From NCBI GenBank assembly GCA_963837365.1, contig CAWIMW010000010.1:1-64000 (forward strand): a stretch of 64,000 nt of DNA, in the 5' to 3' direction. Origin of the DNA: CAWBXL01 sp963837365. GTDB lineage: Bacteria; Acidobacteriota; Terriglobia; Terriglobales; Acidobacteriaceae. Below, piece by piece: positions 43,461 to 52,133 of this stretch (its first letter is position 1; the number at the start of each line of letters is the position of its first letter). The translations under genes and the position numbers were made by a program. The notes beneath the pieces are model-generated. The model was not told the DNA's origin. It did not search any database and worked only from the letters and a program-made list of their open reading frames with translations.

Positions 43461-43726
43461 ATGAAATATCGGTTATCAAGCCGGCTGAAGTTCATGTTTC
43501 AAGGGCAGGATGCGCACGCGACCGGGAAGAATATTGTCCCGGTAAGTTCTCCTTTCCAGGACACAATGGACTTGCGAATGGCCTATGTCGAGTTTGGCGA
43601 TGCGGAAAAGAGAACTTTCGCACTGGCGGAGGACTCGGCCATATTTTCACCTGCACGTTCCTGAACCACGCCACACCGGGAGTGGATTACAACTTCCCCT
43701 ATGCCATGTTGAACTATAAGTTCTAG
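43461..43726 (+). pseudogene. Alginate_export-type porin reduced to head and tail
   Basis: MFQGQDAHATG, FQDTMDLRMAYVEFGDAEKRTFAL is the beginning of an alginate_export barrel (usual 'FVQGQD...D..DLRQAYVE...EKRP..L'). Right after it, in another frame, come GLGHIFTCTFLNHATPGVDY and NFPYAMLNYKF followed by TAG at 43724-43726, the family's standard C-terminus. The middle, about 900-1000 bp, and the signal peptide are missing. It is a clear internal-deletion product with a frame change near 43635. Confidence 0.75.
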
Positions 43727-43984
43727 ACGATGTCGTAGTGCCGCTGTGATTTAGCGTACGCCGCATTAAATGAACGCAACCAAGCGGTTAGCAATCCTAC
43801 GAACACTAGCTGTCTTTGAATTTTCATGTCAGACGCTCTCCTTGAGGTAGCCAGTCTTGAAACCGCCCGCGGACTACCTCTGAGAATAAGGGCTCGCTAA
43901 AGCTGATTTAATATAGGGATTTTTGGTGAGACTAGTGTCGCTGATTCTTAAGCTCTTCCTCGGTGAAATGCATCCTTCTGTGAT
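43727..43984. other. Gene-free stretch
   Basis: 258 bp between the porin remnant and the HD-GYP gene, lacking any recognised gene or element. Confidence 0.4.
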
Positions 43985-44665
43985 CTACAGGGCGGCGCTG
44001 ATGCTGGTTCCGGCTGCCGCGAACACTTGGGTACATTCCTGTTCTGCGATGGGAATAAATGTTTCTACTACCCGAGCATCGAACTGGGTTCCACTTGCGG
44101 CCAGGAGCCGCCGGATGGCCTCCTCGTGGGGCAGGCCTTTTCGATAGCACCGGCTGGAAACCATGGCGTCATAGGCATCGATGACGCACACGATTCGCGA
44201 AGGAAGAGGTATGTCACTGCCCTTCAGCCTGGCCGGGTACCCGGCCCCATCCACGCTCTCGTGGTGATGCAAGGCGTAGAGACTCGCCTGCTCCAGTCCC
44301 GAGAGCAAACGTAGGATAGACCAGCTGTATTCCGGATGGCGGTTGATCACCGCGCGCTCTTCGGGCGTAAGGGGCGCGGCCTTCTTGAGAATCGCGTCTG
44401 GAACGCCGATCTTGCCCACATCGTGCAGCAAGGCGGCAACTTCCACCTGGTATAAATCCTTCTCTCGAATATCAAGTTTGCGTGCCACCCGCAACGCCCA
44501 CTCCGCTAAGCGAGTGCTATGAACGCCTGTGTTGATGTCCTTCAAGTCAAGCAACTGATTGAAGGCACAGATCACCGAGTCGCGGAATGAGGATTGCTGC
44601 TCTTCCAGTTCCTTGATCCGCATCAACAGCAATGATTGCTCAATTTCAACTATGGCGGCGCTCAT
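43985..44665 (-). CDS. HD-GYP-domain protein (c-di-GMP phosphodiesterase type)
   Basis: Start at ATG 44665 (MSAAIVEIEQS); 226 aa. VEVAALLHDVGKIGVPDAIL is the HD motif with the trailing GKIG, INRHPEYSW supplies a further His, and ALHHHESVDGAGYPARLKG is the HHE/DGxGYP hallmark. LPSRIVCVIDAYDAMVSSRCYRKGLPHEEAIRRL completes the domain. The N-terminal 40 residues are a probable coiled coil; there is no receiver domain. It starts 22 bp after the subtilase, so it is perhaps co-transcribed. Confidence 0.92.
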   Translation of the reverse strand: MSAAIVEIEQSLLLMRIKELEEQQSSFRDSVICAFNQLLDLKDINTGVHSTRLAEWALRVARKLDIREKDLYQVEVAALLHDVGKIGVPDAILKKAAPLTPEERAVINRHPEYSWSILRLLSGLEQASLYALHHHESVDGAGYPARLKGSDIPLPSRIVCVIDAYDAMVSSRCYRKGLPHEEAIRRLLAASGTQFDARVVETFIPIAEQECTQVFAAAGTSISAAL

Positions 44666-44687
44666 ATTTTCTTTGCAAGGCCCAGCA

Positions 44688-46013
44688 TCAGTAACGGTGA
44701 CAGGCTTGCACGGCGTCGTACGCATTAAGCCGTCCAAAACCCAGGTCAAGGTCGTAAATCCAGTCGGCCCTCGCTAGTCCCCCCGGCACCAATCTCGCTT
44801 GACAATTGCCATGTGCACCCATCATCAATGCAGCCGTGCCCGTGACCAGCGGCGTGCTGAATGATGTCCCCCAGGCGGCAGCATAGGTGTTCCACGGATA
44901 GGTGGTGACCACGGCTTCTCCTGGCGCTGCCAGCCACACCGGGGGCGCGCCATAATTGGTGAAGTCCGATTGAACGTCATTGTTGTCCGTGGAAGCTACA
45001 TCAACCACACCGAAAAAGCCGCCCGGATAGGTGACCGTTCTCTGGCCATCGTTGCCAGCCGAAGCCACCATGACGACGCCCTTCCCATTGGCGTAACGGA
45101 TCGCTTTTGCCAGCTCCGGCGAGTGAGTCGTGTAGTTGAAGCTCATGTTCATGACATCCGCGCCATTTTGCACAGCGTAGTAAATCGCGCGCAGAATGTC
45201 GGAGCTATAAGCCGTACCATCGGCATGGAACGCCTTCAAAGGCATGATCTTTGCCTGCGGTGCAACCAGGTGGACCAAACCTGCGGTCATGGTTCCATGG
45301 CCGAACGCCGAGTACTTCTCGCCATCGAGCACAGCTACAGTCCGCTGGTCGAGAACGGCGACGGTCCGCTGATTGACGGATGCCGCAGAGGCCGAGCCGG
45401 AATCCGGCGCAGCACCACTCACATCAGCTTTCTCCGAAGCGCCATTCTGGTTGCGGGTAAAGTCGTATCCGGGAAGCAGCACTCCCTTCAATACGGGATG
45501 CGTGGGATCCACACCGGTATCTATGACCGCGACGATGACACCTGCACCGGCCACGTTAAAGGCGGAATGCGTATCGTCAATGCGTATCAATTCAGCCGCC
45601 GGTTGCGCGACATAGCCGTGCCAGACCGTGGTCCCGTAATAGTACGTTGGCGTTTTGTCGGTTAAGTACGACGGGGCCGAGCCCGCGTAGGCAGACTGTG
45701 CATGGACCGTCTGATCGATCTCCACGCTCGCAATCCCCAGGCTGAGTTGTAGGCGCAACAGAGAGGTCACCGGATTGAGGATCGAGGGGAAGGTCACAAC
45801 GAAGAGCTGGCCGTCAGGATCGCCGATGTTTTGCAGAACTTGGCAGCCCAGCAGTCTACACGTCAAATTGATGCCGGGAAGTCCCAGCGAATCGCGCACT
45901 ACCAGGCGCGTTTGCGCGTCAGAAGCCGGCGCGGACGCCAAGCTGAACAGAACCACAGCCAAAATCAAGGCAAAGCGCTTCAGAACTGTATTCGGATATT
46001 GTTGGAAACTCAT
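44688..46013 (-). CDS. Secreted subtilisin-family (S8) serine protease
   Basis: ATG at 46013 (MSFQQYPNTVLKRFALILAVVLFSLASAPASDAQ, signal); 441 aa. Catalytic Asp is in VAVIDTGVDPTHP (165), His in FGHGTMTAG (239), oxyanion Asn in ASAGND (321), Ser in WGTSFSTPLV (384). Residues 35-110 form an I9-like propeptide region. A 24-bp tandem duplication gives QRTVAVLDQRTVAVLD at 215-230, just ahead of the His. Located downstream of the ZAS-motif gene (134-bp gap). The protease should act outside the cytoplasm. Confidence 0.93.
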   Translation of the reverse strand: MSFQQYPNTVLKRFALILAVVLFSLASAPASDAQTRLVVRDSLGLPGINLTCRLLGCQVLQNIGDPDGQLFVVTFPSILNPVTSLLRLQLSLGIASVEIDQTVHAQSAYAGSAPSYLTDKTPTYYYGTTVWHGYVAQPAAELIRIDDTHSAFNVAGAGVIVAVIDTGVDPTHPVLKGVLLPGYDFTRNQNGASEKADVSGAAPDSGSASAASVNQRTVAVLDQRTVAVLDGEKYSAFGHGTMTAGLVHLVAPQAKIMPLKAFHADGTAYSSDILRAIYYAVQNGADVMNMSFNYTTHSPELAKAIRYANGKGVVMVASAGNDGQRTVTYPGGFFGVVDVASTDNNDVQSDFTNYGAPPVWLAAPGEAVVTTYPWNTYAAAWGTSFSTPLVTGTAALMMGAHGNCQARLVPGGLARADWIYDLDLGFGRLNAYDAVQACHRY

Positions 46014-46147
46014 GCTTTCCCGTCCCCCGCCGGGTCCGCGCTTCTTGTCGCGCGGAGTGTTACAAAATTCTAAGGTTGTGAACCGATTCCGGCCAATTAC
46101 ACCCGTAATTAGCACGTAATCGCCTGAAGGTAATCGCCCAGTTTCAC

Positions 46148-46813
46148 CTAAGTAACTGTGCTTGTCCCATCAGAAGTTAAGTTGATCGGGGGAATACGAA
46201 TGGGCTTGCATCCGGCAATCTCAACCGACAAACGTAGCCGGTCCTGTGCGGCAAATTCCAGCTGGAATTCGCCGAATTCATTGGCCGTCGTTTCGACCAA
46301 TGGCTTGCCTGTTTCCGCCCACAAAATGATCGACACTTTGCGTGGCGCGACTTTCGCGCCGCGCTTGTCTACGACTTGCCCAACAATTGTGATGGTACGG
46401 GCCTGTGGGCAGGCATCGAGAACCAGATCCACCATGGTTCCTTCGGCATCGAACATGAGTTGTCTGGATGCCGAGGCCCCGGAGCGCACTCCGGCCGTAA
46501 TTGGCTGGTGAAAGCTGTCAAACACAAGACGGGCTATCATCCAGGAACTTTCCCTGGGCACGTCTGTGACCAATGCAAGCTTTACCGTGCGAACCATGCC
46601 GTCTGGCGGAGTGAGGCTTGCCTCAGCACCAGCAATGGAACCGACTTTCTTCCATAATTCAACAGCACCGGCACAATCGGGACAGCTCGCAATGTGAGTG
46701 CCAAGTTGCTGATTGCTTCCAGCTGTTCCAAGACCGCGTACAAAATCGGCCCAAACTTTGTCTGAAAAGTGCTTCACGCCTGTCCTCAATTCGGGGGAAT
46801 TGCTTCTGAACAA
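46148..46813 (-). CDS. ZAS-motif (anti-sigma-like) protein with Cna/CarboxypepD-like domain
   Basis: 221 aa. HIASCPDCAGAVELWKKVG (residues 40-58) is H-x3-C-x2-C, the zinc motif of ZAS anti-sigma factors. There is no TM helix. The second half has ITIVGQVVDKRGAKVAPRKVSIILW, ETTANEFGEFQLEF and LSVEIAGCKPIRIPPINL, a carboxypeptidase-regulatory/Cna-B-type beta-sandwich. It lies 58 bp after the TPR-CHAT gene, itself coupled to a sigma gene. Role as soluble anti-sigma and CHAT substrate is inference from motif and order. Confidence 0.75.
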   Translation of the reverse strand: MFRSNSPELRTGVKHFSDKVWADFVRGLGTAGSNQQLGTHIASCPDCAGAVELWKKVGSIAGAEASLTPPDGMVRTVKLALVTDVPRESSWMIARLVFDSFHQPITAGVRSGASASRQLMFDAEGTMVDLVLDACPQARTITIVGQVVDKRGAKVAPRKVSIILWAETGKPLVETTANEFGEFQLEFAAQDRLRLSVEIAGCKPIRIPPINLTSDGTSTVT

Positions 46814-46871
46814 TAAGGGGGACGAGCCAAACGAAAAATATAGGTACGAACATGAAAAATGTGGCGCCCCG

Positions 46872-49730
46872 TTACCCCTTTCCTATCAAGGAGAAAGGAG
46901 CCCAATAATAAGGGTGCGGATGGCTGCGGCGGACTTCGGCCATCGCCCCACGCATTGCTTCAGGCTTAGCCTCGCCCTGTACCAGGCGGGAATAGAAGGC
47001 AATCATGAAGTCCCTCGTGCTGGCATCGTGAACGTCCCACAGGCTGAGCATCAAGGACTGGGCCCCAGCTTGCAGAAGACCGCGAACCAGTCCCATGAGT
47101 TCATCGCCGGGTGAGACCGTGTTGCGGCCGGTGGCGCATCCGCTGAGAACAATCAATTCGGCAGGAAGCTTGAAATGATACAGGTCATACAGGCTCAAGT
47201 ACGAAGTGCCCAGACGAATCGAGGAGAACATGGGATTGTCCTGCCGAAAGTAGCCGTGCGTGGCGATATGCACAATCCGGCTGGAGGGCCCGTGCTGCTT
47301 CAGAACAGTCTCGCCGGCGGAATCCCCGGTGAACAATTGGGCTCCAGGGAGAATTCGTGCCAGGGCTTCGACCTCTTCCTGAATCAACGGGGCCTGAGCA
47401 TCCGGGATACCTAAGATCAACGAGTCTCCTGTGGAATTACACGTCTTCTCGCAACAGCGCGCATAAACACTGGCGCTAGGCGCGTATGAGACAGAAAACT
47501 TGTCGAGGACGTATGCCTCGCCGTCGAAGAGCGCGTGGAAGGGTACGTGATGCAGCAATCCGTGAGGAGCAAAAATCACATGTTTGGCGGACGCGAGCAA
47601 GCCGGCAATGGGAGCAATCAGCTCCTGATAAAGCGTTGCCAGGTGGGTTTGTGTGGTCGTAAGCAGCGCTTCCTGGAAGGCAGTTACATACTCGGGGTCA
47701 AGGCGGAATTTCGCCAGCTGGAATTGGAACAACTGAAGTGTCTTGCGGACTCTGGCTTCGACGGTAACCGGGCAAATTTGCAAACCGTTTCCGCTAAGCA
47801 CACAGGCGACCTCGCGGTCTTGTATGCGGAAATACTCGACCAGGGCAGTCTCGGCCGGCAAGAACGATTGGATTTTCTCCAGGGGCACGGCACCGGACAC
47901 CTGGACTCCGGCCTGCTCGGCTTCGTCGAGGGTCGCTTCGCGAAGGGCACGCATTAATTCGTCTTCGTGTGACCGGGCCTGCTGCTCCAATTTCTTTATG
48001 CGTTCGACAGAATGCTCTTCCGGCTTCAGTTGCTCCCGCTCAATCAGGTTGTAGTACCAATTCAATTCCTCGCGAAGATTACGAATGGAACGCACCAGTT
48101 CGCTCTGTCCGCGGTCGGCTTCCGATGCGACATGCACGGGCTGCGCGAGACGGTCCAAGAGGCTGCGGGACTTGGCAAGCTGAATGTAACTGAATGCTTC
48201 TTCGGGCCGGCGGGCGCCCGACAGACAAAGCGCCACTAAGTTTTCGTATACCTCCAGCTTGTTCTGGAAGAATGCAATCTTAAGTTCCTCGCCGCGCAGA
48301 TTGCCGCGCAACATCTCGAGCGCCGCGCTGGCCCGGCGGTAACACTCATAGGCAACCTCGGCTTCGTTGGCAGTCTGCTCGACTTCGCCCATCAGGAACT
48401 CCGCTTGATAGGTCAGCATCGGAGACTCGGTCTTGCTGACTTGCGCGAGGGCGGTCTGGCAGTGTACGCGGGCCGCGGTGCGATCATCCATGCAGAGCGC
48501 TATTCGGGCCAGCAAGAGTTCTGCCAGCACCGCTTTACTTTTCATGGGAGAGGCAGCAAAAAACTCGTGGGCCGCCTGGCAAGCTCGCCGGGCTTCAAAC
48601 AAACGTCCTTCGTTGAACAACACCAGCGCTTCGTAGAGGTCAATGAGCGACGGCCACACGTGGTTCTTATCGCGGACGAACAGGTCCCTGGCGGTGGAAA
48701 ACAGCTTGATACTCTCAAAGGCCTGCCCTTGGCGGCTGGCCGCAACCGCCGCAAAAACGAGCGCTTTGGCGGCTTCGTATCCAAAGCCGAGCCGCTGGAA
48801 GTGTTCATGAGCTTCGCGGGCAAGTTGAGACGCCTCAGGAATGAGATTCGCATCAATGTAGATTTCAGACAGGTCCAGGCTGCACAGCGCGATCTGATAA
48901 GCGTCGTTGGCCTTCTTGCCGCTCTGGGAGGCTTCGCGCAGCATCTGGATCGCGCGCCCGTATTCGCCGCGGAGAAAGTAGAGATACGCGATGTTGTAAT
49001 CCGCGTATGCCACCAGGATCGGCATATCTCTTTTCTGGCAGTGTTCACGGGCTTTCTGGTACATCTCCAGCGCACGGGAGAACTCGTTGAGGTGCATGTA
49101 GCAGAGCGGGAGATTGCTCATAACAGCGGCCATGCCTTCGGCGTCGTCATTTGCCGCCACATCGGGATAAGCGCGCTCGTAGCACGCCAGGGCATCGGCA
49201 AAACGGTCTTGACGGTGATAGATGTTGCCGATATTAATGTCGAGCCGTGCCAGCCGAAAGGTGTTGCCCTGCGTGGCGAAGAGCTCGCGAGCGCGATCTG
49301 CGGCGGCCAGGGCCTGGTCATAATGCCCAAGCAGAAGCAGCGGTTGAATGGATCCGCTCAGGGTACGTGCCAATTCTTCTTCGTCGCCTTCCTGTTCGAA
49401 GATCGCGGCGGCCCGCCGGTGCAGATCAATGGCGGCAGCGTGCTGGTCCAGGGCGTAAAGCGCATTTGCCTTGGCGCGCAGGCTCTTGGCAAGAGTGATC
49501 GGTTTGCCGATCGTTTCGGCGACGGCCACAGCCAGGTCGGCCAGCTGGTCGGCACGGGCGGTATCAACTCGCACCTCTTCCCGGACCCGGTCGGTTAACG
49601 TCGCCACAACCTCCGGCCAATTGTTTGCTGGATGCTGGGTTACATACTCCCGGCGAGCAGCGTCGTCGAGCCGGAACAGCCGGTTTAACCTAGCCTCAAA
49701 CTCAGTTTGCTGGGCGGCCTTGACGCTCAC
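46872..49730 (-). CDS. TPR-CHAT caspase-like protease
   Basis: Start taken as GTG 49730, which overlaps the TGA of the sigma gene (GTGA), rather than the in-frame ATG at 49775; 952 aa. Residues about 30-500 are TPR repeats (ALYALDQHAAAIDLHRRAAAIFEQEGD and others), then a coiled-coil segment, then a C-terminal CHAT domain. The Cys-His dyad is present: RIVHIATHGYF (His ~825) and IVLSGCATGRN (Cys ~865). The last part PHPYYWAPFSLIG is usual for CHAT. These are peptidases of the caspase clan, used in signalling, defence and conflict systems. Confidence 0.93.
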   Translation of the reverse strand: MSVKAAQQTEFEARLNRLFRLDDAARREYVTQHPANNWPEVVATLTDRVREEVRVDTARADQLADLAVAVAETIGKPITLAKSLRAKANALYALDQHAAAIDLHRRAAAIFEQEGDEEELARTLSGSIQPLLLLGHYDQALAAADRARELFATQGNTFRLARLDINIGNIYHRQDRFADALACYERAYPDVAANDDAEGMAAVMSNLPLCYMHLNEFSRALEMYQKAREHCQKRDMPILVAYADYNIAYLYFLRGEYGRAIQMLREASQSGKKANDAYQIALCSLDLSEIYIDANLIPEASQLAREAHEHFQRLGFGYEAAKALVFAAVAASRQGQAFESIKLFSTARDLFVRDKNHVWPSLIDLYEALVLFNEGRLFEARRACQAAHEFFAASPMKSKAVLAELLLARIALCMDDRTAARVHCQTALAQVSKTESPMLTYQAEFLMGEVEQTANEAEVAYECYRRASAALEMLRGNLRGEELKIAFFQNKLEVYENLVALCLSGARRPEEAFSYIQLAKSRSLLDRLAQPVHVASEADRGQSELVRSIRNLREELNWYYNLIEREQLKPEEHSVERIKKLEQQARSHEDELMRALREATLDEAEQAGVQVSGAVPLEKIQSFLPAETALVEYFRIQDREVACVLSGNGLQICPVTVEARVRKTLQLFQFQLAKFRLDPEYVTAFQEALLTTTQTHLATLYQELIAPIAGLLASAKHVIFAPHGLLHHVPFHALFDGEAYVLDKFSVSYAPSASVYARCCEKTCNSTGDSLILGIPDAQAPLIQEEVEALARILPGAQLFTGDSAGETVLKQHGPSSRIVHIATHGYFRQDNPMFSSIRLGTSYLSLYDLYHFKLPAELIVLSGCATGRNTVSPGDELMGLVRGLLQAGAQSLMLSLWDVHDASTRDFMIAFYSRLVQGEAKPEAMRGAMAEVRRSHPHPYYWAPFSLIGKG

Positions 49731-50320
49731 TGGAATCCCATTTTCTCGAGCTGCTTCCTCAGTCGCGTGAGGCAACGTCCGCGAATGAACCCGATCGATC
49801 CCGTAGCAATTCCGAGTTCCTGCGCGACCTGCTGATAAGGCCGGGGAGGAGTCTCATAGAACAACATCCGGACCATCCGCCCGCAGCGGTCCGGCAATAC
49901 GGCGACGACATCCCGGACGATCTGTTCGCGTTGCAATTGAGCGAGCATCTCCTCAGGAAGAGGAGAACCAGCTCCGTCTGGAATTTTCTCGGCGTCTTCT
50001 TCCTCGAGCGGGACCTGTTTCTTGGCGCGTGCCCGGTGCTCAAGGCACTTGTGATAGCTCACCTGCATGAGCCACTTCGGCAATGCTTTCGGTTCGAGCA
50101 ATTTGGGAAGATCAGATAGCAGGTCTAGGCACACTGACTGGAAAATATCCGCCGCGTCGTCGTACATCCCAAACTTGATGGGAACCGAATAGATGAGGTT
50201 CTTGTACTTGTCAACCAGGTCAGCCCAAGCCTCCTGGTCGCCCTTGAGGCACAACGCTACCAACCGCTCGTCGGACCGCCGCTTCCTCGGTTCCAGTTGC
50301 GCTTGGGCCGCCGTTTTCAT
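49727..50320 (-). CDS. Sigma-70-family (ECF-like) RNA polymerase sigma factor
   Basis: 197 aa. Region 2: LVALCLKGDQEAWADLVDKYKNLIYSVPIKFGMYDDAADIFQSVCLDLL; region 4: LPDRCGRMVRMLFYETPPRPYQQVAQELGIATGSIGFIRGRCLTRLRKQL. Between is an acidic linker (PLEEEDAEKIPDG). Its ATG overlaps the stop of the ABC binding-protein gene (ATGA) and its stop overlaps the GTG of the CHAT gene, so all three are translationally coupled. The promoter that it reads was not identified. Confidence 0.92.
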   Translation of the reverse strand: MKTAAQAQLEPRKRRSDERLVALCLKGDQEAWADLVDKYKNLIYSVPIKFGMYDDAADIFQSVCLDLLSDLPKLLEPKALPKWLMQVSYHKCLEHRARAKKQVPLEEEDAEKIPDGAGSPLPEEMLAQLQREQIVRDVVAVLPDRCGRMVRMLFYETPPRPYQQVAQELGIATGSIGFIRGRCLTRLRKQLEKMGFQ

Positions 50321-52092
50321 CGCAGTCCCGCGCTCTCCGAGTTGCGAAGATACAACTGGTCGGCGTTCCAGAGGGTGTAGTGGTCCAACAATGCGGGCTG
50401 GAAGTTGCCGACTTCAGCCTTGGCTGCTGCCAGAATGTTCGGCGTCGCCAGGAATATGAAGGGCATTTGTTGCGAGATGATCAGCTGTACACGGTCATAT
50501 AGCTTCTTGCGCTTCTGATAGTCGAGAGTGACCATCTGCTCGTTCATGAGCTGGTCAATCTCGCGTTCCCACGCGGTTGCCGGCTGGCTCTCATCCATAT
50601 GCCAGAGATGCGTGCCCCCGTTGGAAAGCCACACATTCATTTCTGGATTTGGATCGGCATCGCCTCCACCTAGTCCCATAATGGCGGCCTCGTAGTCGAA
50701 GCTCTGGAACACGCGGTCAATCATGGCGCGGAACTCCAGTGGCACGACGTGGACCTGCATGCCGAGCTGCCAGAGATCGTCTTGCAGAAGGGTGGTCATC
50801 TTCATGCGCTGTGCATTGGAAGAGCTGGTGACAATTGAAAATTCAACCGGCTGTCCAGTGCGGTCGAGAAGTTGCCCCGATCCGTTCCACGCGAAACCCG
50901 CTGACTTCAGTAGTTCCCGCGCTCGCTCCAAAGAGCGTGACGGATGTGGAAGAGACGAATTGACCCACATCTTGTTTCCAGGGCCAACATTTCCCCACAA
51001 AGGAGCTCCCCGGGCGCCGTACACGAGCTTCACAATCGAATCGCGGTCTATGGCTGCTGATACGGCCTGCCGGAAGCCGAGGTCCTGAAACCACAACTGC
51101 TTGCGGGCGATGCTATCGAGTTTTTTACCCGAGAGATCGTTGAGGTTGAAAAGCAGGAAGTTGTATTCCAGGCTAGGCCCAAGGTCGACAAGCTGCGTCT
51201 CGGTGCGCGCTCGTTCCCTGGACAGCAGTGCGTAGTTCTCGGAGCTGAGACGATTGATGACGTCAGTTTCACCCGCCTCGAAGCGCATGACTTGAGCGTC
51301 TTCGCTGCCAACAAAAAGGAAAGCAAGTTCGTCGAGGTAGGGCAGGCGGTGATTCTCGCGATCAGTCTTCCAGTAGTATGGATTTCGCTCCAATAGAATC
51401 CTCTGGCCCGGCCAATACTGCTTCACGCGAAACGGTCCAAGCCCCACGATTTCCGCCGGTGGCGTATTAAGTGACCATGTTTGCCCAAATTTGCCTTCGC
51501 GATAAGGCTTCTCAAGTATGTGTCGCGGCAGAATGGCGAAACCGTCAAAAAGCCTTTCCGCTGCCGCATATGGGCGCGGGAGCACCATCCGGACAGTGTA
51601 AGCATCGAGCTTGGTGATGAGAGGCGGCTTGCCGTCAATCATGAGAAGGTCGCGCTGCGGGGAACCCACGGATTCATCCAGGTAGACGGCGAAGGAGAAG
51701 ATTACGTCGTCGGCGTCGAAGGGATGCCCGTCGGAAAAGCGGACGCCCTTGCGAAGCTTGAGTGTGTAGGTACGTCCGTCCCGCGAGATCTGCCACGACT
51801 TGGCAAGCGCCGGCTCGGTCTTCTGCGTAGCGCGGTTGATTTCAATGAGGTCGGCGTTCAATCGTTCGATGACTTCGCGGGAAACCGCATCGGTCGCGGT
51901 CACGGGATTGAGCGTCTTCGGCTCCGAACGTTGGCCGACCACCAAGCGGCCGCCATAGTGCCCGGTAACAGCTTCGACCCGCGCAAGTTCTTCATTTCCG
52001 CTGACCGGCTGAGGCGCGGGAGCGGCAGCCCACAACGTGGCCGCGCATAGAGACACTCCGAGGGTTAGGCGAGCTATGCCTTTCATGATCAC
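50317..52092 (-). CDS. Peptide/oligopeptide ABC transporter substrate-binding protein (family 5)
   Basis: 591 aa with a Sec signal (MIMKGIARLTLGVSLCAATLWAAAPAP; a second Met at 52086 is possible). Family-5 marks: LIEINRATQKTEPALAKSWQISRDGRTYTLKLRKGVRFSDGHPFDADDV, GLGPFRVKQYWPGQRILLERNPYYW, and RQAVSAAIDRDSIVKLVYG. It lacks a lipobox. It follows the permease OppC-like gene by about 41 bp and is coupled to the sigma gene. Ligand probably peptides, not fixed by sequence. Confidence 0.93.
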   Translation of the reverse strand: MIMKGIARLTLGVSLCAATLWAAAPAPQPVSGNEELARVEAVTGHYGGRLVVGQRSEPKTLNPVTATDAVSREVIERLNADLIEINRATQKTEPALAKSWQISRDGRTYTLKLRKGVRFSDGHPFDADDVIFSFAVYLDESVGSPQRDLLMIDGKPPLITKLDAYTVRMVLPRPYAAAERLFDGFAILPRHILEKPYREGKFGQTWSLNTPPAEIVGLGPFRVKQYWPGQRILLERNPYYWKTDRENHRLPYLDELAFLFVGSEDAQVMRFEAGETDVINRLSSENYALLSRERARTETQLVDLGPSLEYNFLLFNLNDLSGKKLDSIARKQLWFQDLGFRQAVSAAIDRDSIVKLVYGARGAPLWGNVGPGNKMWVNSSLPHPSRSLERARELLKSAGFAWNGSGQLLDRTGQPVEFSIVTSSSNAQRMKMTTLLQDDLWQLGMQVHVVPLEFRAMIDRVFQSFDYEAAIMGLGGGDADPNPEMNVWLSNGGTHLWHMDESQPATAWEREIDQLMNEQMVTLDYQKRKKLYDRVQLIISQQMPFIFLATPNILAAAKAEVGNFQPALLDHYTLWNADQLYLRNSESAGLR

Positions 52093-52133
52093 CCCACCCC
52101 ACAGAACTCAGACAGACTCTGATCAGATTTTAC

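Noticed and set aside
48405..49598. 397-codon plus-strand frame inside the CHAT gene
   Set aside because: Lies opposite the TPR repeats; no start site and no recognisable protein feature.
46872..50320. Type III-E CRISPR locus around the CHAT gene
   Set aside because: No repeat-spacer array, no Cas7-11-like gene and no Cas1/2 anywhere in the window; only the protease/sigma part is comparable.
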